A stretch of DNA of 64,000 nucleotides, from contig NC_088205.1 in NCBI RefSeq assembly GCF_037126465.1, positions 25,155,482-25,219,481 of the forward strand, given 5' to 3'. A program made the position numbers and the translations under genes. Origin of the DNA: Ornithodoros turicata. Taxonomy: Eukaryota; Arthropoda; Arachnida; Ixodida; Argasidae. Positions 1 through 11,882 of the stretch are shown here, one piece after another. The first letter of the stretch is position 1, and every line of letters starts with the position of its first letter. Under the pieces are notes generated by a model. That model saw only the letters and a program-made list of their open reading frames with translations. It did no database searches and was not told where the DNA came from.

Positions 1-420
1 GAGCAATGTTACCAGACAGTGTCCTTGAGGTTTAGTCCGAAGTATGTCACAACGGAATAAATCTCGCGCCTTCAGAGTCATTCACAATTCAAAGACGGTG
101 CAAAACCATATTTGTGACTCCCACTTGAATCCAACCACAACAGCAGTCAAAAAATGAAGAAAACACAATTTTCACTATCTTCCAAGTGGATTTTCAAACA
201 CCTAGATGCCATCTATACAATTCGGAGAGAGCAATTCAGTCCCAACTGACTCGCATCAATACCAAGCCACTCAGCATTGCCGCAATCTGTAACTCCGAGC
301 AGCACTGTCAATCTATGTACTCATTTCACCAGTTCCTGGCGTATACTGGTCTGCTTGAACACCTTTACCCTCAGAGACTTTTGCGGAAATGTGATCTGTG
401 AGACTTGATCGTACTACATC
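1..420. other. Unassigned sequence
   Basis: I recognise no coding, RNA or mobile-element signature on either strand here. The short open frame at 186-401 has no recognisable motif and starts only with GTG, so I do not call it. Confidence 0.5.
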
Positions 421-524
421 ATGTGTGGCCGACTGGATGAACTGACTGCCCCTATACGGCGCCTCTGCACGTGCTGTATCTCACTCGCTATGTGTCCTGT
501 CATGTGTGCGTGCGTATGCGCATG

Positions 525-590
525 TCGGGTTCCGGAAAAAAGGATCCCGGAAAGAATGGTCTCGGAAGAAAGGGTCCCAGCTGGCATGGG
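525..590. repeat. Short-period array of GGAAARAAnGG-type units
   Basis: Three imperfect units of about 15 bp (cores CCGGAAAAAAGGATC, CCGGAAAGAATGGTC, CGGAAGAAAGGGTC) follow each other. The same kind of unit, on the other strand, is at 18060-18210 inside the Mutator-like element. This looks like an isolated end of that third array type. No partner end was seen nearby. Confidence 0.45.
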
Positions 591-699
591 AGGGAAAAAC
601 GTTCTCGTGCCCGCCGATGGTGCCTCGGCTGTGTATGTCCACACGTATAAAAAAGAAAGAAAAAGGGAAACCCAGAAAATTCATTTGTTCCTTCGTAGA

Positions 700-890
700 G
701 TCGCCCTCATGGTTAAGTGAGCCGAGACTGGGAGGTGACCCGGGTTCGAATCCGGGCACTGGCTGTACTGTCTGGGTGTTTTCCCGGGGTTTTCCTCAAG
801 TGCTTTAAGGCAAATGTCAACACAGTCCCTTGTGAAGTCGGTCCAGGACGCACGTTCCCCTCTGTGACGTCGCCCGCTTATTCTGGCCTC
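700..890 (+). mobile_element. tRNA-derived SINE (Ruka-like), plus orientation
   Basis: The head is tRNA-like: GTTAAGTGAGCC in the A-box area and GGTTCGAATCC as a clear B box at about 743-753. It is followed by a SINE body with TTTTCCCGGGGTTTTCCTC and GTCGGTCCAGGACGCACG. The same body recurs in reverse at 3008-3163 and 32782-32940. From memory this matches the tRNA-Ser-derived SINE family of ixodid ticks called Ruka; I could not check it. Pol III would transcribe it from the internal boxes. The exact 3' end is uncertain. Confidence 0.8.
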
Positions 891-2171
891 ATCAGAATGA
901 TTAAGAAATTGATTCGTCACATGACCTCTTGGAGAGGTGAAGAAGCATTCCTGTATTTCACCCTGAGTTACATGTTCGGACAGAAGAGAGCGAGAGCTCA
1001 ACAGTGGGACTACATAAGACACAAGGGGAGAGAACAAAGGCACGTGATACAGACATCCAAAGCCTTGTACACGAAAGGAAAGGAAAAAAACCGTAGCGAA
1101 CCATAAGCACACCGAAGCCACTCACCTCATCCCGCCAGACCGCCGTAACGCAATCGTGTTAAACCCAACTCTTGTTGTGGTTATGGCCTGTGGAGTCAGA
1201 CAGGGGTTTTTCGAACTGTATCGACACCGGGTCTCGCTTCGAGAAGGGTGGCATGTTACGGTTCCCCCCAATCTGCCTTTTTGTCTGATACTTTGACTGC
1301 TATGATTTGGTTAGAGTACAAGAAATTCACACTATAACAATACAGAGCAAAGAAACGAAACCCGTGCCTTGTAAGCGGCAGCACACCGCCTGGGGGTGGC
1401 CGACTACGGCAAACAATCCCATGACCACCATTACGACCACCACCTTGAGTGATGTGATGTGATAGGAAAAGAAAAAAAATGGGATTTAAGTCACGACAAA
1501 GTCAGACTGGTTACCCCAGACTAGAGCACCGCACGGGCTAAAGGAGAAAAAGGAGAAAACCTAGTAGTTGGGGGGCCGGGAGACAAACATACCGAACTAG
1601 TAGGTGGGAGCACTTGTCACAAACGAGGAACCAGAAAGTCAGTCAGATGCGTTCCTTCAAGGAAACGTAGGAGCGCTTTCAATGCAGCTGCTTGATGATT
1701 GAATGGCTGAGGACCCTGGAGCTTTACAAGGTCCAATGGCCGGATGTCCAGGCGAGCCAGACTTGCTTCTAGTGTCTTGCGGCTGTCGGCATACTTGGAG
1801 CACCTGAGGAGGAAGTGTTCTATGTACCACCTTGAGTAAGCCTGGCTCTAGAGCAGACACAAGGCCCGTTTGAGTCTAAAGTTCCGGTTTTGGTGTGATG
1901 GAGGATTGGCGGCCCAACAGTTGATATAAACCAGAAAATGCATGCCGTTTCCCAGTTTAGGCCACTCGCTGTTATTCGGAAAGACCGCAGGTACTTTGCA
2001 TTTTCAACTTCGGTGCTAAACTGAAACCATGGTTTTGGGAGATGTGAAGAGCACAGAAGAGGGGATAATATTTTTCAATGTCATCATCACACGTGGGCGG
2101 ATCCAGGGTTGGTGGTGGCCTGGGAGCTACTTCGTCTAGACGAAGCCCGCGTTAGGCAGTATGAGGATATG
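891..2171. other. Unassigned, probably old repeats
   Basis: No gene is recognised. A stretch around 1445-1530 (GTGATAGGAAAAGAAAAA, then a segment like AAGTCACGACAAAGTCAGACT) loosely resembles 10915-10975, which suggests a dispersed repeat. Open frames at 681-1121 and 717-1106 overlap the SINE and carry no protein motif. Confidence 0.4.
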
Positions 2172-2603
2172 GGCTTCACATTTATTTGTGAGGGGTTAAA
2201 CCCGATTCCGCCCGCTTGTTCCCTCCCGAATTAGTTTCGGACCAATTCCGGTTAAACCCAATTTCTAACGGAATTCCAATCACGTGTCACGTACACGATT
2301 TTGTGGCAATCTGTGCGCACGTCTGATGAAAATATTATCTGAGTGCAACAATAAACTATGTGAAGCACATTTAATGTTACATCATGTGGTGTTACCGTGT
2401 TTGTGACCAGAAATCGAGAGGAATGCATGTTTTCTCAATATGTGCACCTTAAACCGCTTGCTGGACAGAAAAAAAAAAGTTACCCGATAACACACGATTG
2501 TATCAATAGCAGCCGAATTTCAGATTTTAAAATAGCACCCGATTCCCCCCCCCCCCCCCCCCGAATCTGGGAAAGACGTTTTACCCGAAAAAGTCAGACC
2601 CTA
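2172..2603 (+). mobile_element. Decayed copy of the GGGTTAAACCCGATT inverted-repeat element
   Basis: The left part (GGGGTTAAACCCGATTCCGC and following) matches the element at 42789-43320 over about 100 bp. The right end (TTTTACCCGAAAAAGTCAGACCCTA) matches that element's inverted end with changes. A poly-C run at about 2547-2562 sits where the 42.8-kb copy also has poly-C. The left terminus is degraded and no target duplication is visible. Confidence 0.6.
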
Positions 2604-2641
2604 ATTATAGTCAGTCGTGCAATTTTCCGAATCAATCACCA

Positions 2642-4000
2642 CAGAGACCGGAATAGAAGTGGCACAGATAACGGTAATCCGATAACGGATATTCCCGTTC
2701 TGGTTCTCCGGTTGCAATTACAAGAAAGTTTGCACGAACACGATGAATGTAGTCGTCTATTTCGATCTCCAATGACAAAGAACGTACCCCAAGGTCTGGT
2801 ATCAGCTGTTACGCAGTAGATATCCATATGAGCTGCTGTAGTTGTCTGTATGTAAGTTTGCCCATCGCTCAGATTCTTTTTTCTTTTTTTCTTTTTTTAT
2901 TCCGTGTTAGCGCCGTCAAGCAACTGCGGCGGCTATTTAGCGGCGTACAGATGTGGACAGATGGAGAGAGGACAGCAGGAAGGAGTGGGATACAGTACAG
3001 AAGGGTTTGTGCGCGTCCTGGGCCGGCTTCAGGGGGAACTGTGCCAACATTCGTCTGAAAAGTCTTCGGATAACCCAGGAAAAACCTCAGACAGCACAGC
3101 CAGTGGTAGGATTCGAACCCACCACCTCCCAGTCTTCAGCACGACAGTGGCTACCACCAACCAGGGAAAGGTAACGGTAATGGTGATGGAAACAGAAATG
3201 GTATATTACCGAAATTGGAGATCGTAACGGAAACGGAAACGCATACCACGGTCCTCCATCACCGGAAATAGAAACGGAAACGAAAATTATCGTCCGGTAT
3301 TGAATTTGGGTAACGGCTATTCCTGGTGTGCGTTGACGTTTGAGTGACTTTTGATTTTATTTTTGTATTTTGATGACTCCATTCCCTGTAATGCTCTAAA
3401 TACTACACGTGAGCTTGGAAACAAAGCGCAATATTGGATCTCGAGGGTGCATCCCTCGCTTACCTCGTCCCAGTCCTGATAACTCCATGACATCAACACA
3501 TGACAATACTCCACCATAGCACGAGGATTGCCGCCTACGATTTTTAGTTGTGTATTTCTTTACTTTTTTTAATTTCACCGTGGCTATGGCAGTATTATTT
3601 ACTACTGAGAGCGTTCGCTTATAAATGCGACATTGCATCAAGGTTACGCTATTCTTGAGTTGCTGGACTCAGAGTGACTGAAGACATGTTCCTATATTTA
3701 AAAAAGAATATATTGCAAGATGTGCGCATCCCAACGACGTAAAATTACTTGTGTAGTGTGTACGCGTGACACTGAAGCAGCACTTGGGCAAAACAAGGTG
3801 CTGACAGAGCCGGAAAGGTTGTCCTCACGCAGCTCTCTAACGGCCTTTCCACTAGCAGAAACAGTAACGGAAACGCAACGGAAACGAAATTTAAAGGCTG
3901 GTACCAGAAACGGATAACGAAAACACAAATAAAGCAGTAACGAAAATGGAAACGGTAACGAAAATACGTCCGTTACCCTTCCCTGCGGCAGTCCCGACCG
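2642..4000. repeat. Probable DNA element with GGAAACGGAAACG subterminal repeats
   Basis: Both ends of this block carry many short GGAAACG / CGTTTCC words: 2680-2720, 3165-3330 and 3855-3975. Candidate tips CAGAGACCGGAAT at 2642 and the reverse complement CAGCGGTCGGGAC near 4002 are similar. Dense subterminal hexamers are typical of hAT elements. I could not find an 8-bp duplication, so boundaries and class are tentative. A SINE lies inside. Confidence 0.4.
3008..3163 (-). mobile_element. tRNA-derived SINE (Ruka-like), minus orientation
   Basis: On the minus strand this reads a B box GGTTCGAATCC, then the body CTGTGCTGTCTGAGGTTTTT and TTGGCACAGTTCCCCCTG, ending with GGCCCAGGACGCGC. It is the same family as the copy at 700-890. 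It lies inside the GGAAACG-repeat block, so it inserted later than that block. Confidence 0.78.
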
Positions 4001-4076
4001 CTGGTCGCTCAGGTTTATCAACGCTGAGTTTGTCCACCAGCTTGCCTGAGTTTATGAGATTCTCTGTGTTAATATA

Positions 4077-4668
4077 CAGGGTGTTACCCTATAAAAGTCT
4101 ACCAGTGCCGACATGCCGTACTCGCCAATTACTCAATGCAGGTAGCACATTGCGCGATTTTCATATAAAGCTCATAAGGACATTTAATCTTGGTGAATTT
4201 CGAAGTGATTGAGCGCCGCAACACCAAGTTATAACTCAAAACGTGCAATTGCCGTAGTCAAAACAATCAAGATGGCGGCGTTTAGAAGAGCACTTACCAT
4301 GCTGCTCCCCAGACGAAGACGTGTCGCATATCCTGCCAGCTGGATGGAACTGCAGTTTTCATTTCGCTTTCGTGTAACTGTCGTATTTTGCTCAGAAGTA
4401 AGCAACGTGAGGTACGAAAAATGCCGACGTACTCAGCAGACGACACCCAAAAGGGATGTCGTCTGCTTACTGAGAGGCGCCATCTTGGCTGTTTTGCCTA
4501 CGGGAACCTCCCGTTTTGCGCTCTAACTTTGCGTAACGGTGCTCAATCACTTCGATATTTGCCATGAATGAATGTCCTTATGTGGTTTATACGTAGGCAA
4601 CACACTGTACCGCCTGCATTGAGTAATTGGCGAGCACGGCATGCCGGCGCGGGTAGGGTAACACCCTG
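4077..4668. mobile_element. Tc1/mariner-type MITE, ~140-bp TIRs, TA duplication
   Basis: Ends are CAGGGTGTTACCCTA... and its inverted copy ...TAGGGTAACACCCTG, each bordered by TA (4075-4076, 4669-4670). The inverted arms can be followed for about 140 bp; both contain CTCGCCAATTACTCAATGCA. The middle has no transposase but holds a near-perfect hairpin at 4434-4470 (AGCAGACGACA / TGTCGTCTGCT). A TA duplication with a CAGGGTGTT tip fits the Tc1/mariner group, but this copy is non-autonomous. Confidence 0.85.
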
Positions 4669-6110
4669 TACATTCGAAACCAATGTGTGCAAACGGGTTG
4701 ACAATTCATCCCGGCCGGATAACAGCCGCCAGAAATGCAAGGACGAAGGGAAGCTTCCAATATGACAGCTATTCTTCTTCCGCGCGTATTGTCACCGAAT
4801 AAAGAAATTAAAACAAAGCAATCCTGGAGCCATATGTATTTCGCTAAAAGCGTCATTCTCAAAAACGATTTTCGCTAAAACATAAGATGTCGCCATTTCC
4901 CCTCTCATAGCAGAGCCTGTGACATAGTATTTTCTAATAGAGGCTCGTCAGAAAACTGTACAAGCAGCTTCGCTCTCCTCCCTCTCCCACATACACACAG
5001 ACACACATATTCCGACATACGCAGCCAAGAGGCACCATCGGTCATCGGAGAGCATTTTTCCACACCATGCCAAACGTAACCTTTTTTTTTTTCTCCCTTT
5101 TCCCTTGCACCGAACCCTTTTCTCCTGCACCGGTGCATGTCTCAACTCCTTTATAGCCACTCTCCTCATATGTTAACTCACATGCACTTCATACTATCAT
5201 CATGCATGTAGCAGTTGTTTTCAAACACCTACGAGAAAATCCGGCTGCCTCACTGCATTTAGCTTTCTTCTTTTCTTAAAGTCATTAAGCCCATTATGAA
5301 ACAAGCCACGTAATTTTTCATTAACTCTTATTTGTCTTTCATGCTTATGGTTCTGGGAACAAAAGTACGGTTTATATATTTCAGCCACTACATTCGTTCT
5401 CGCTGAATTAGAGCAACAACATGTTTTCGTCGCTATTCCGCTTTCCGTTTGAGTCGTCCATTCCGAGCGGTTATATTTCTGGTGACCATTACAAAGTGGA
5501 ACTGCCATCCTATGTGTGTATACGTAAAGCGTATATGTTACATTGTTGTGTGCTCATGTAAACAGAGGACGTATTTGTTTACACGCTTTTGCCAGCACGA
5601 CACAATGGACAGTCCCATGAGACGACACAGTAGCGCTTTTAGTTTCCACAATAAATGTCTGTTTGATCTTGTGTTGCGGATGCAGTTGGAAGCTGTTTAC
5701 TACATGATGGAAGACTTCCTATCATCTGTTCACTATATTTCACTCTGTGGACTCCCTGGAGAGCAGAAAAAGCAGGACTGGGTTGAACCTTGAAAACGGT
5801 GAAAAGCGTCTTCAATGACGTGGTCCCATCGAAAATCGGACGCGTTAGAATGCAGGCTAAACACGGGTGCTGCCAATCTTTATCTTTTCTCAAGCCCCAG
5901 CAGTGTAATATTTCTTCTAGCGGTCTTCTTTACGATGTTCGCTCCCCTGAGATCTCTCAACGTTTTTTTGTCTCCGGTAACGCTCCTAGTGTACATTGCT
6001 TTCTTTTGTATTTTCTTTTTTCGCGCCCTCAGTCCTCTCTAATAAGAATTTGTATTTCCTCCTCACCACCTTCGTCGTCCCCTTTCTCTGATGTACATTA
6101 ATATAAATAT
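4669..6110. other. Unassigned sequence
   Basis: No gene or mobile element is recognised. Frames of 76-114 codons occur here by chance without motifs. A T-run at 5082-5091 and CA-rich simple sequence at 4990-5010 are present. Confidence 0.45.
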
Positions 6111-6124
6111 CTCTACCAAGTGTT

Positions 6125-6205
6125 CAATGTATCGCACCTGATGAAGGACGGACTCGGTCCGAAAGCTTGTTTTTCAGTAAAATAAATGTTTCAATCTCTT
6201 TAAAT
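6125..6205 (+). repeat. Retroelement-type 3' tail with hairpin and AATAAA
   Basis: A CCTGATGAAGGACGGACTCGGTCCG hairpin-bearing motif, given here in two parts (CCTGATGAAG, then GACGGACTCGGTCCG), is followed by AAGCTTG and a poly(A) signal AATAAA at about 6181. A similar tail (CCTGAGGAAGCGTGGACC... AAGCTTG) is at 38705-38745. Such tails often end invertebrate retroelements. I cannot name the family. Confidence 0.4.
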
Positions 6206-6270
6206 ACTTATTTTATCCACTTGCGAGTGCTAGACTTCTCCCATTTTTGCCTGTTAGTTTCCTTCCGAAC

Positions 6271-8036
6271 ATGTCTAGCCAGAAGAGATTGGAACATCTT
6301 CCTAGTATCGTGATCATTGGAAATTCGCTCATCAAGTTAGTACCTAAATTCCTGAGTTCTCCACAAGTTACCTTCAAGCCAGTCATTGGTGGTCGGATTC
6401 TGGACGTCATCGAACTTTTGAGCGAGTTACCCTCAGACGTTTCTGTCATCCAGAGTTGTGCTTAACTCGTTACTTGGTAACGGTCACTTTTTTTAGTAAC
6501 GAAGTAACGATTCAGTTACTTTTTAAAATATGGTAATAGTAACGGAATCAGTTACAAAAATTGGTAACTCGTTACTGACGTTACTCGTTCCTTTTCTTCA
6601 ACGTGGGGAATCACATTTCGGCACTCCGTGTGGCGCAATGTGTGCAGATCTGACCTGCGTTACCCACGACCACGTGTGACTCAAACTAGTATTGCATTCC
6701 TCGCTGGATGTGTTGTTGTCTTTTCTATTGTTTTCCGTAATCTCCGACCATCACTCCTTCCCAAGAATGGGCACCAATTGTGCAATGGCTACAAAAAACG
6801 CGTTTCGACTTCTAGCCTTTTCTTGTCTTTGCTAAGCGTCTGAGCGCCCTAAATTATGACGCAGCCCCTCGTCTGTTTTGGGGAACCGTTGGTGATCGGT
6901 GGCACGAAAACCGGTGTCTTTTCTTGTGTTTTTATAGTCTCCGATCACCCCCACTTCGGAAAGAAGGGAGGGTCCAGGCAAGCTGATATAGACTCATGGT
7001 AAGAGGCCGAGAGACACGGAACACGAAGGACGGACTACAAATTATCAGACTCAGCAAAAGGTTTATTACAATGACCCATACCCAAGATGCGACGCAGAGG
7101 GGCAACAAGACAAAACGAAGGGTCACTAATGACGTTGCCAGGTGTGGCGGCATGTTTGTTGGCTCCTTTAACTATGCGGAGGTAACGTAAAAGTAACTCG
7201 TTACCTGTAAGTAACGGGAACTCGTTACTTTTGTATGTCGGTAACGAGTAACGTATTTAGTTACTTTTTTTCTGAAGTAACGGGTAACGGTATTTAGTTC
7301 CTTTTTTTTTTTTGGTAACGGGCACAAGTCTGCTGTCATCATCCTGCAAATCGGTTCCATTGATGTCAGTGAAGTGCCGATACACACTTGCGTAGAAAGA
7401 GTGGAAACCCTACTGTCGCACGTGCGCTCAACACACCCCAACGCACTGGTGGTATTCTCCGGCCTGCCCCCTCTGATTCCATCGTCCTACACCTCCCACA
7501 ACCAGTCACGTTTCCTTCATCGGACCAACGCAACGATCCAGCTCTTCAACCACCACCTGTGATATCTCTCCATCATGGCCAATGAGGTGGCCTTCGTCCG
7601 CCATAGAAACTTCGAGTGGAACCCCTGGGAACTACTTGCTTTAGATGGGCACCATCTGAACCTGCAAGGAGCCCGGGTTCTAGCCTCTCACTACCACAGC
7701 TGTCTGCTACACCACGTACCGCCAGCTCGCACCACCCTGACTCACCACCTGTTCAATGAAGAGGATTTCCCGGTCCTGACCTCTCAACCGGCTCCGCATT
7801 CCTTATACGATCCTCCAGGTAGTTCTTCCTGGTTGCCGCCTTCCTCCCAGCACAGTTCAAGAGGCCGCTTTCCATCTAAGACCCCCTGCAATCGACGCTC
7901 TGTTTCACCACAAGCTACAACGTCGCGTCTCCAACGTCCTCCTCGTGATGTTGTGTGTGCACCTACCCAGGCACGTCGTTTCGTCGGAAGAAGAGACACG
8001 CAGCCTAGACGCAGCAACATGGACAGTCACCTGTGA
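6271..8036 (+). pseudogene. SGNH-hydrolase-like ORF split by a hAT insertion
   Basis: The N-terminal part (6271-6450) starts MSSQKRLEHL and carries IIGNSL, resembling block I (GDSL) of SGNH hydrolases. The rest (7341-8036) carries LQIGSIDVSEVP (block III, usually GxND), VVFSGLPP, and DGHHLNLQGARV (block V D..H). The tail is basic and Ser/Pro/Arg rich. Removing the element and one duplication copy rejoins both parts in one frame. One in-frame TGA (7560-7562) remains, so the copy is dead. Esterase-like ORFs of this kind occur as ORF1 of some LINEs (CR1/L2 type), which is the likeliest origin. The start Met is my choice. Confidence 0.65.
6451..7332. mobile_element. hAT-type MITE with GTAACGAGTAAC subterminal repeats
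   Basis: Tips are CAGAGTTGTGCTTAACTCG and, inverted, CAGACTTGTGCCCGTTACC. The 8-bp direct duplication CTGTCATC is perfect (6443-6450 and 7333-7340). Both subterminal 130-bp regions are full of GTAACGAGTAAC words. No transposase is present. An 8-bp duplication with CAG tips fits hAT. It interrupts the SGNH-like frame. Relatives are at 23295-24213 and 34902-37094. Confidence 0.88.
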
Positions 8037-9059
8037 CGTTATGAAAACTCTGCGCACTCAACCAGCTCTCACTTTCTCAAAGCACGTAAGCTGTTAGACA
8101 AAAATATTAGGTTTCTTTCCCACCGAATGTTCCTGCCGGATTGCATTTCTCACAATGTTACTCCCAATGGATTTGCCCTCAGAAACCACCCTACTTTTGA
8201 ATTCCATTCCCCACGCAATGCCACCCGCACCCACACAGCGAGGTTCACGTGGGTTAGCAGACGACGGAACCCGAAGACGAGCGAAGACGAGGTGACGCAC
8301 CTAGCGTAATCCAAGCGTCTAAAGCCGCTAGGTGCCTAGCATTATGGTGGGCTAGAAGGACTGGTGTGCCGTTCGGTGGTTGTCATATGTACCCGCCGAT
8401 GTTCCTGCCGAGAGATGGCACCAAGCGTATCTCGGCGCTATGCGATCTAATCGCCTCTCGCGGCTCATTTCAGTGCTACTCGTCACGTGATTACACACCT
8501 GCCGTTAACCCATGAGCGTGTCTTTTCTTTGCTCTGAATGCAAAATGCCCCTTGAGTGTCACCTGCAGGAGCAAACGAATGGCACACCTAGATATCACTG
8601 CTGACATCGCCGCGTCCCTATCAGCCCTCGGGTCTGGGACACGTGTACTTTGATAACGATAAAGACGTGTTCGAGCAGCCGGTTCTGCCTTTGGGTAGTA
8701 ATATTCGTGTTATCTGCTCATCGTTCCCTTCATTTGAGCGACCTTTACCTTTAACGCGACCTTTAAGGTTGCGAGGTCCCGTGACGGGGGATTGTGATAG
8801 AAATGTTTAAGTCGGTGGTGGGCTATAAGCGTGAGATACACGTTAACTGCAGCTAACCAACGGAAGCGATAGAACTGCTGATTACAGTCTGCATATGAGC
8901 AGTCAGTAGAGGGAAGGAATCCGGAAGACAAAGGGGACGACACGAAAATATAACGATTTATTCATTTATTTCAGAATACTGCTGGTCCCAGAAGGGACCC
9001 GGGAAGGAGTAGGGAACGTACATTAATTATATAATATATACACATAATACACTCATATA
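8037..9059. other. Unassigned; one short dispersed motif
   Basis: No gene is seen. ATGGTGGGCTAGAAGGACTG at about 8344 recurs in reverse near 13769, extended by GTGTGC, which suggests a dispersed repeat. TTTCATTTAT-type AT-rich sequence begins near 8950. Confidence 0.4.
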
Positions 9060-9450
9060 GTGGCGACAATTCGAAAGAAACCCGCAAAAGAGACGATGCT
9101 AAGGGGTCCCAAGTTACCTTCGCCAACGTGACGATCGGTAGCACGAGTGTTCTATATACCGGTAGTCTGACCTAAGCAGTAGCACAATGAAGTGCTCTTC
9201 TGAGATAGAAGAGGCGTTCGCTATGACGCCCATTAAGCACACGTGCAAATTCCATCCGAAATCGGACGGGACGGAGACCCCAAGATATTTCTACTAAGCT
9301 GTCTAAGCAAGTATGTGATGTTGGCAAAGCCTTTGTTCTACATATAACAGCATAGACACAGTTTTGTCGGTGTTCAACTTGATTTGCAATTTGTAACACC
9401 CCTCGTTGATGTGTTCTAAACTCCCTTGCAGTAATATGAGGCGAGCAAGG
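9060..9450 (-). mobile_element. LINE reverse-transcriptase C-terminal fragment
   Basis: The minus strand reads, with frame changes and stops, INEGCYKLQIKLNTDKTVSM, then KYLGVSVPSDFGWNLHV, then LRRALHCATA and YRTLVLPIVTLAKVTWDP. These are the thumb and post-RT motifs of jockey/CR1-type LINEs (LNxxKT, KYLGVxL..D..W..H, Y..L..P...Y...W.P). It is 5'-truncated near an A-rich run (9470-9500). The clade cannot be fixed from this piece. Confidence 0.7.
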
Positions 9451-10019
9451 TGAGCCATAAGCAAAGCACACAAAAAAAAAAAGAAAGAAAAAGAGAGAGA
9501 ACGATCGGCCTATTGAAGACGCACTCTCAGACATCCCTAGATTTTTCGGAATATACTACCGCGATATGTTATGCAGAATAAACATGCTTTACAATTAATG
9601 TTACTTGACATATCGTGCTTATAGACAAGAAACAGTGAAAGTCTCAAGACTGACTCCTGTCGTATGCCCCAGATGTATGGGGTTCGATCAGACAGGGAAT
9701 CAGTCCCGAAGCCAATCCATGATCTTGGTACTAGGTGTGCGCAGCTTACTCGGCGTACCTTCTAAGAAAATCATTCGGAATATTGTCTTGCCCAGAAGAC
9801 CACAATATCGCGTGCTGGAGTAATCAGCCCCGCGACTTTTTGGGCTAGCATATCCACTTTTTTCCTTTGCCAATCTACCCGCAGAAGACTTCTTCATATT
9901 TACCTCCCACAGTGGCATAATAAGAAATAGAGATACAAGTGCTGATTTAAAGTAATATCATACTAATAATAATTTGGGGGTTTAAGTTGTGCGACAACGG
10001 TGATAGATCTATAGGATAG
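9451..10019. other. Unassigned sequence
   Basis: Besides the A/G-rich run at 9468-9502, I see nothing recognisable. Confidence 0.45.
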
Positions 10020-10300
10020 ATCTATTAGGAGTTTGCCACATCTTCTATATAATCTGTTCTCTGCTGTGCGTCATTTTGTTCCTCTTTTGCTCGATACTTT
10101 GAGTAGTCATATGTCAAATTTGCTGGGAGTACGCAACAAAGACGTGGCTATAATATTTCTTTTCAGTCTCACTTAATTTACTCATTTCCTCTTTCAGTGC
10201 CTTCGTCAAACCTGGAACCATGGTTAGTTTCCATCGCCGTCTAATTTTGTTTATGCGACGTTTAAGATGCTAAGCTTCGCGTGTCAGCCATGGTCTTTGA
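10020..10300 (-). mobile_element. LINE fragment: linker between endonuclease and RT
   Basis: The minus strand reads RPWLTREA, then KRRINKIRRRWKLT, then LKEEMSKLSETEKKYYSH, broken by stops. The PWLT....L...I..R..W pattern followed by a basic, helical stretch is typical of the region after the endonuclease domain in LINE ORF2. It has the same orientation as the RT piece at 9060-9450. The order is right for one element (RT downstream), so both may come from one broken copy. Confidence 0.55.
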
Positions 10301-10465
10301 GTGTAAACTTTGTCTTTTCTTTTTCGTTTTCCCCGTTTTTTCCTTTGTCTTTCCTTCCTTCTCTTCTTCGTTTTCCCCATTTTTTCTTGGAATAGCAAGC
10401 AAGCTCATGGCTAACCTTTCCTTCTTTTTTTTCTTAATAAACATATTACCCCCCCCCCCCCCTGT
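10301..10465. repeat. Low-complexity T/C-rich tract and poly-C
   Basis: TTTTCGTTTTCCCC-like units fill 10310-10400, and a run of about 15 C lies at 10448-10462. Homopolymer length may be unreliable in the assembly. Confidence 0.7.
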
Positions 10466-11418
10466 AAGGCTTCTTGGACACGAGCTTTGTTGTGGACAGT
10501 GGCCTTGAAAAAATTTCAGGCCATATTAACATTTCTCGAGATGCTACAGATCCAGTTAAAATTGTACAAGGATCTGCCCAAGGAAAATCGTGGAATATCT
10601 GGATTTTAGGTCTGTCATATATTTTATATGGTGCACCTCAAGAACCATCTTGTGATCTGAATGTCAACCAAGTACTTGGCAGTCCCATTTCCAGTCAATA
10701 CTCTTGAATTCTAGTGTGCCTCATAGCAAAAGGCAATATCAAGTAATACATTCTCATTTATGAAGTCTCAAACTCCGGTTAGGGTTTCCTAATTTACACT
10801 CCAACATGGGATCATATACTCAACAATCATGACATTATACCCTTAACCGTATTCAATGTCAATATGTTTAATTTGTAACTATATGTTACACCCTTTTTAG
10901 TATAACCTGATGATGGCTGTGATAAGGTAACAGAAAAAGATGGGGATATGAGTCGCGACAGAGTCGGGGACACGCCAGGACGCCTACAAGCGATGAAAAT
11001 GCAAACAGATGCAGATACGGTGAACGGGTCAAATGCAAAATGTAGGACAAAGGTCTCAGAACGAGTGAGGGTAGTATGACAGAAGTAATATGACGGGGGG
11101 CGGGGGGGGGGGGGGACACCAAGCGCACACTTAGCAAGTCATAGGGCACATGTATATTACGCTTTTCAACTTGAATCTTCATAATCTATCATGTCGGCAT
11201 TGTGGCTGTCGGTTGTGGCCACAAACCCAGGTGGCGAATTTTCCCTTTTATCATCATCAGTGTATTTGTTGTTATTGTATAATGTCACGCTAACAGCGCT
11301 CTTAGGCCGCCGAGTCAGGGGAATGAAATGAGTTTAACATGATGTTCTAGGAACCCTTTGTATAACATCAATTCCATTCAAGCATTTTCGGTTAATAATA
11401 CAAGTGTGGCATTTTTTC
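10466..11418. other. Unassigned sequence
   Basis: A frame at 10474-10707 is open but has no motif I trust. A G-run at 11095-11115 is present. Otherwise nothing is recognised. Confidence 0.4.
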
Positions 11419-11419
11419 T

Positions 11420-11464
<45 letters not shown>
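11419..11464. repeat. Compound microsatellite (CT)n(AT)n
   Basis: About 14 CT units are followed by about 9 AT units. The pattern is plain in the sequence. Confidence 0.95.
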
Positions 11465-11882
11465 GACTCGGTCGTTCTACTGGTCAACAGTAAAACCGTG
11501 CGTGCACAGAGAATACTACTGCGGTGCTACAATTTCGTGTTTTACGGCCGATACCATGTTCCTTTATATCGTTACATAAGAAGCAAAATAATTACGTAAC
11601 AACTAAGATGTGCGGCGAGGTACAGGTTGGGACAAAAGTTTACGGAACACGCGAGCGGCGTACTTTTTCTTCGGTGCGACACCCTAGCGGCCACCGGAAG
11701 CGGGTGAGTTCACTGCTTCGGAGGGGTGGAAGGATGTGCTGTTAGCGACACACAGCGGTAGCTTCAACATCCCAGACACTCCCAAGCCACACTGGACCTA
11801 CCACTGTGTGTCGCTAACAGCGCACGCAGAGGAGGCACAGCAAGCGGGTTTCGCCGCCGCGAAAATAGTGTCGCCCCTGGCA

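Noticed and set aside
743..753. A functional tRNA gene at the B box
   Set aside because: No cloverleaf acceptor arm can be formed; the SINE body follows directly.
10474..10707. Frame with VVDSG, which recalls DExH helicases
   Set aside because: Only this short word matches and the surrounding residues do not fit the helicase motif order.
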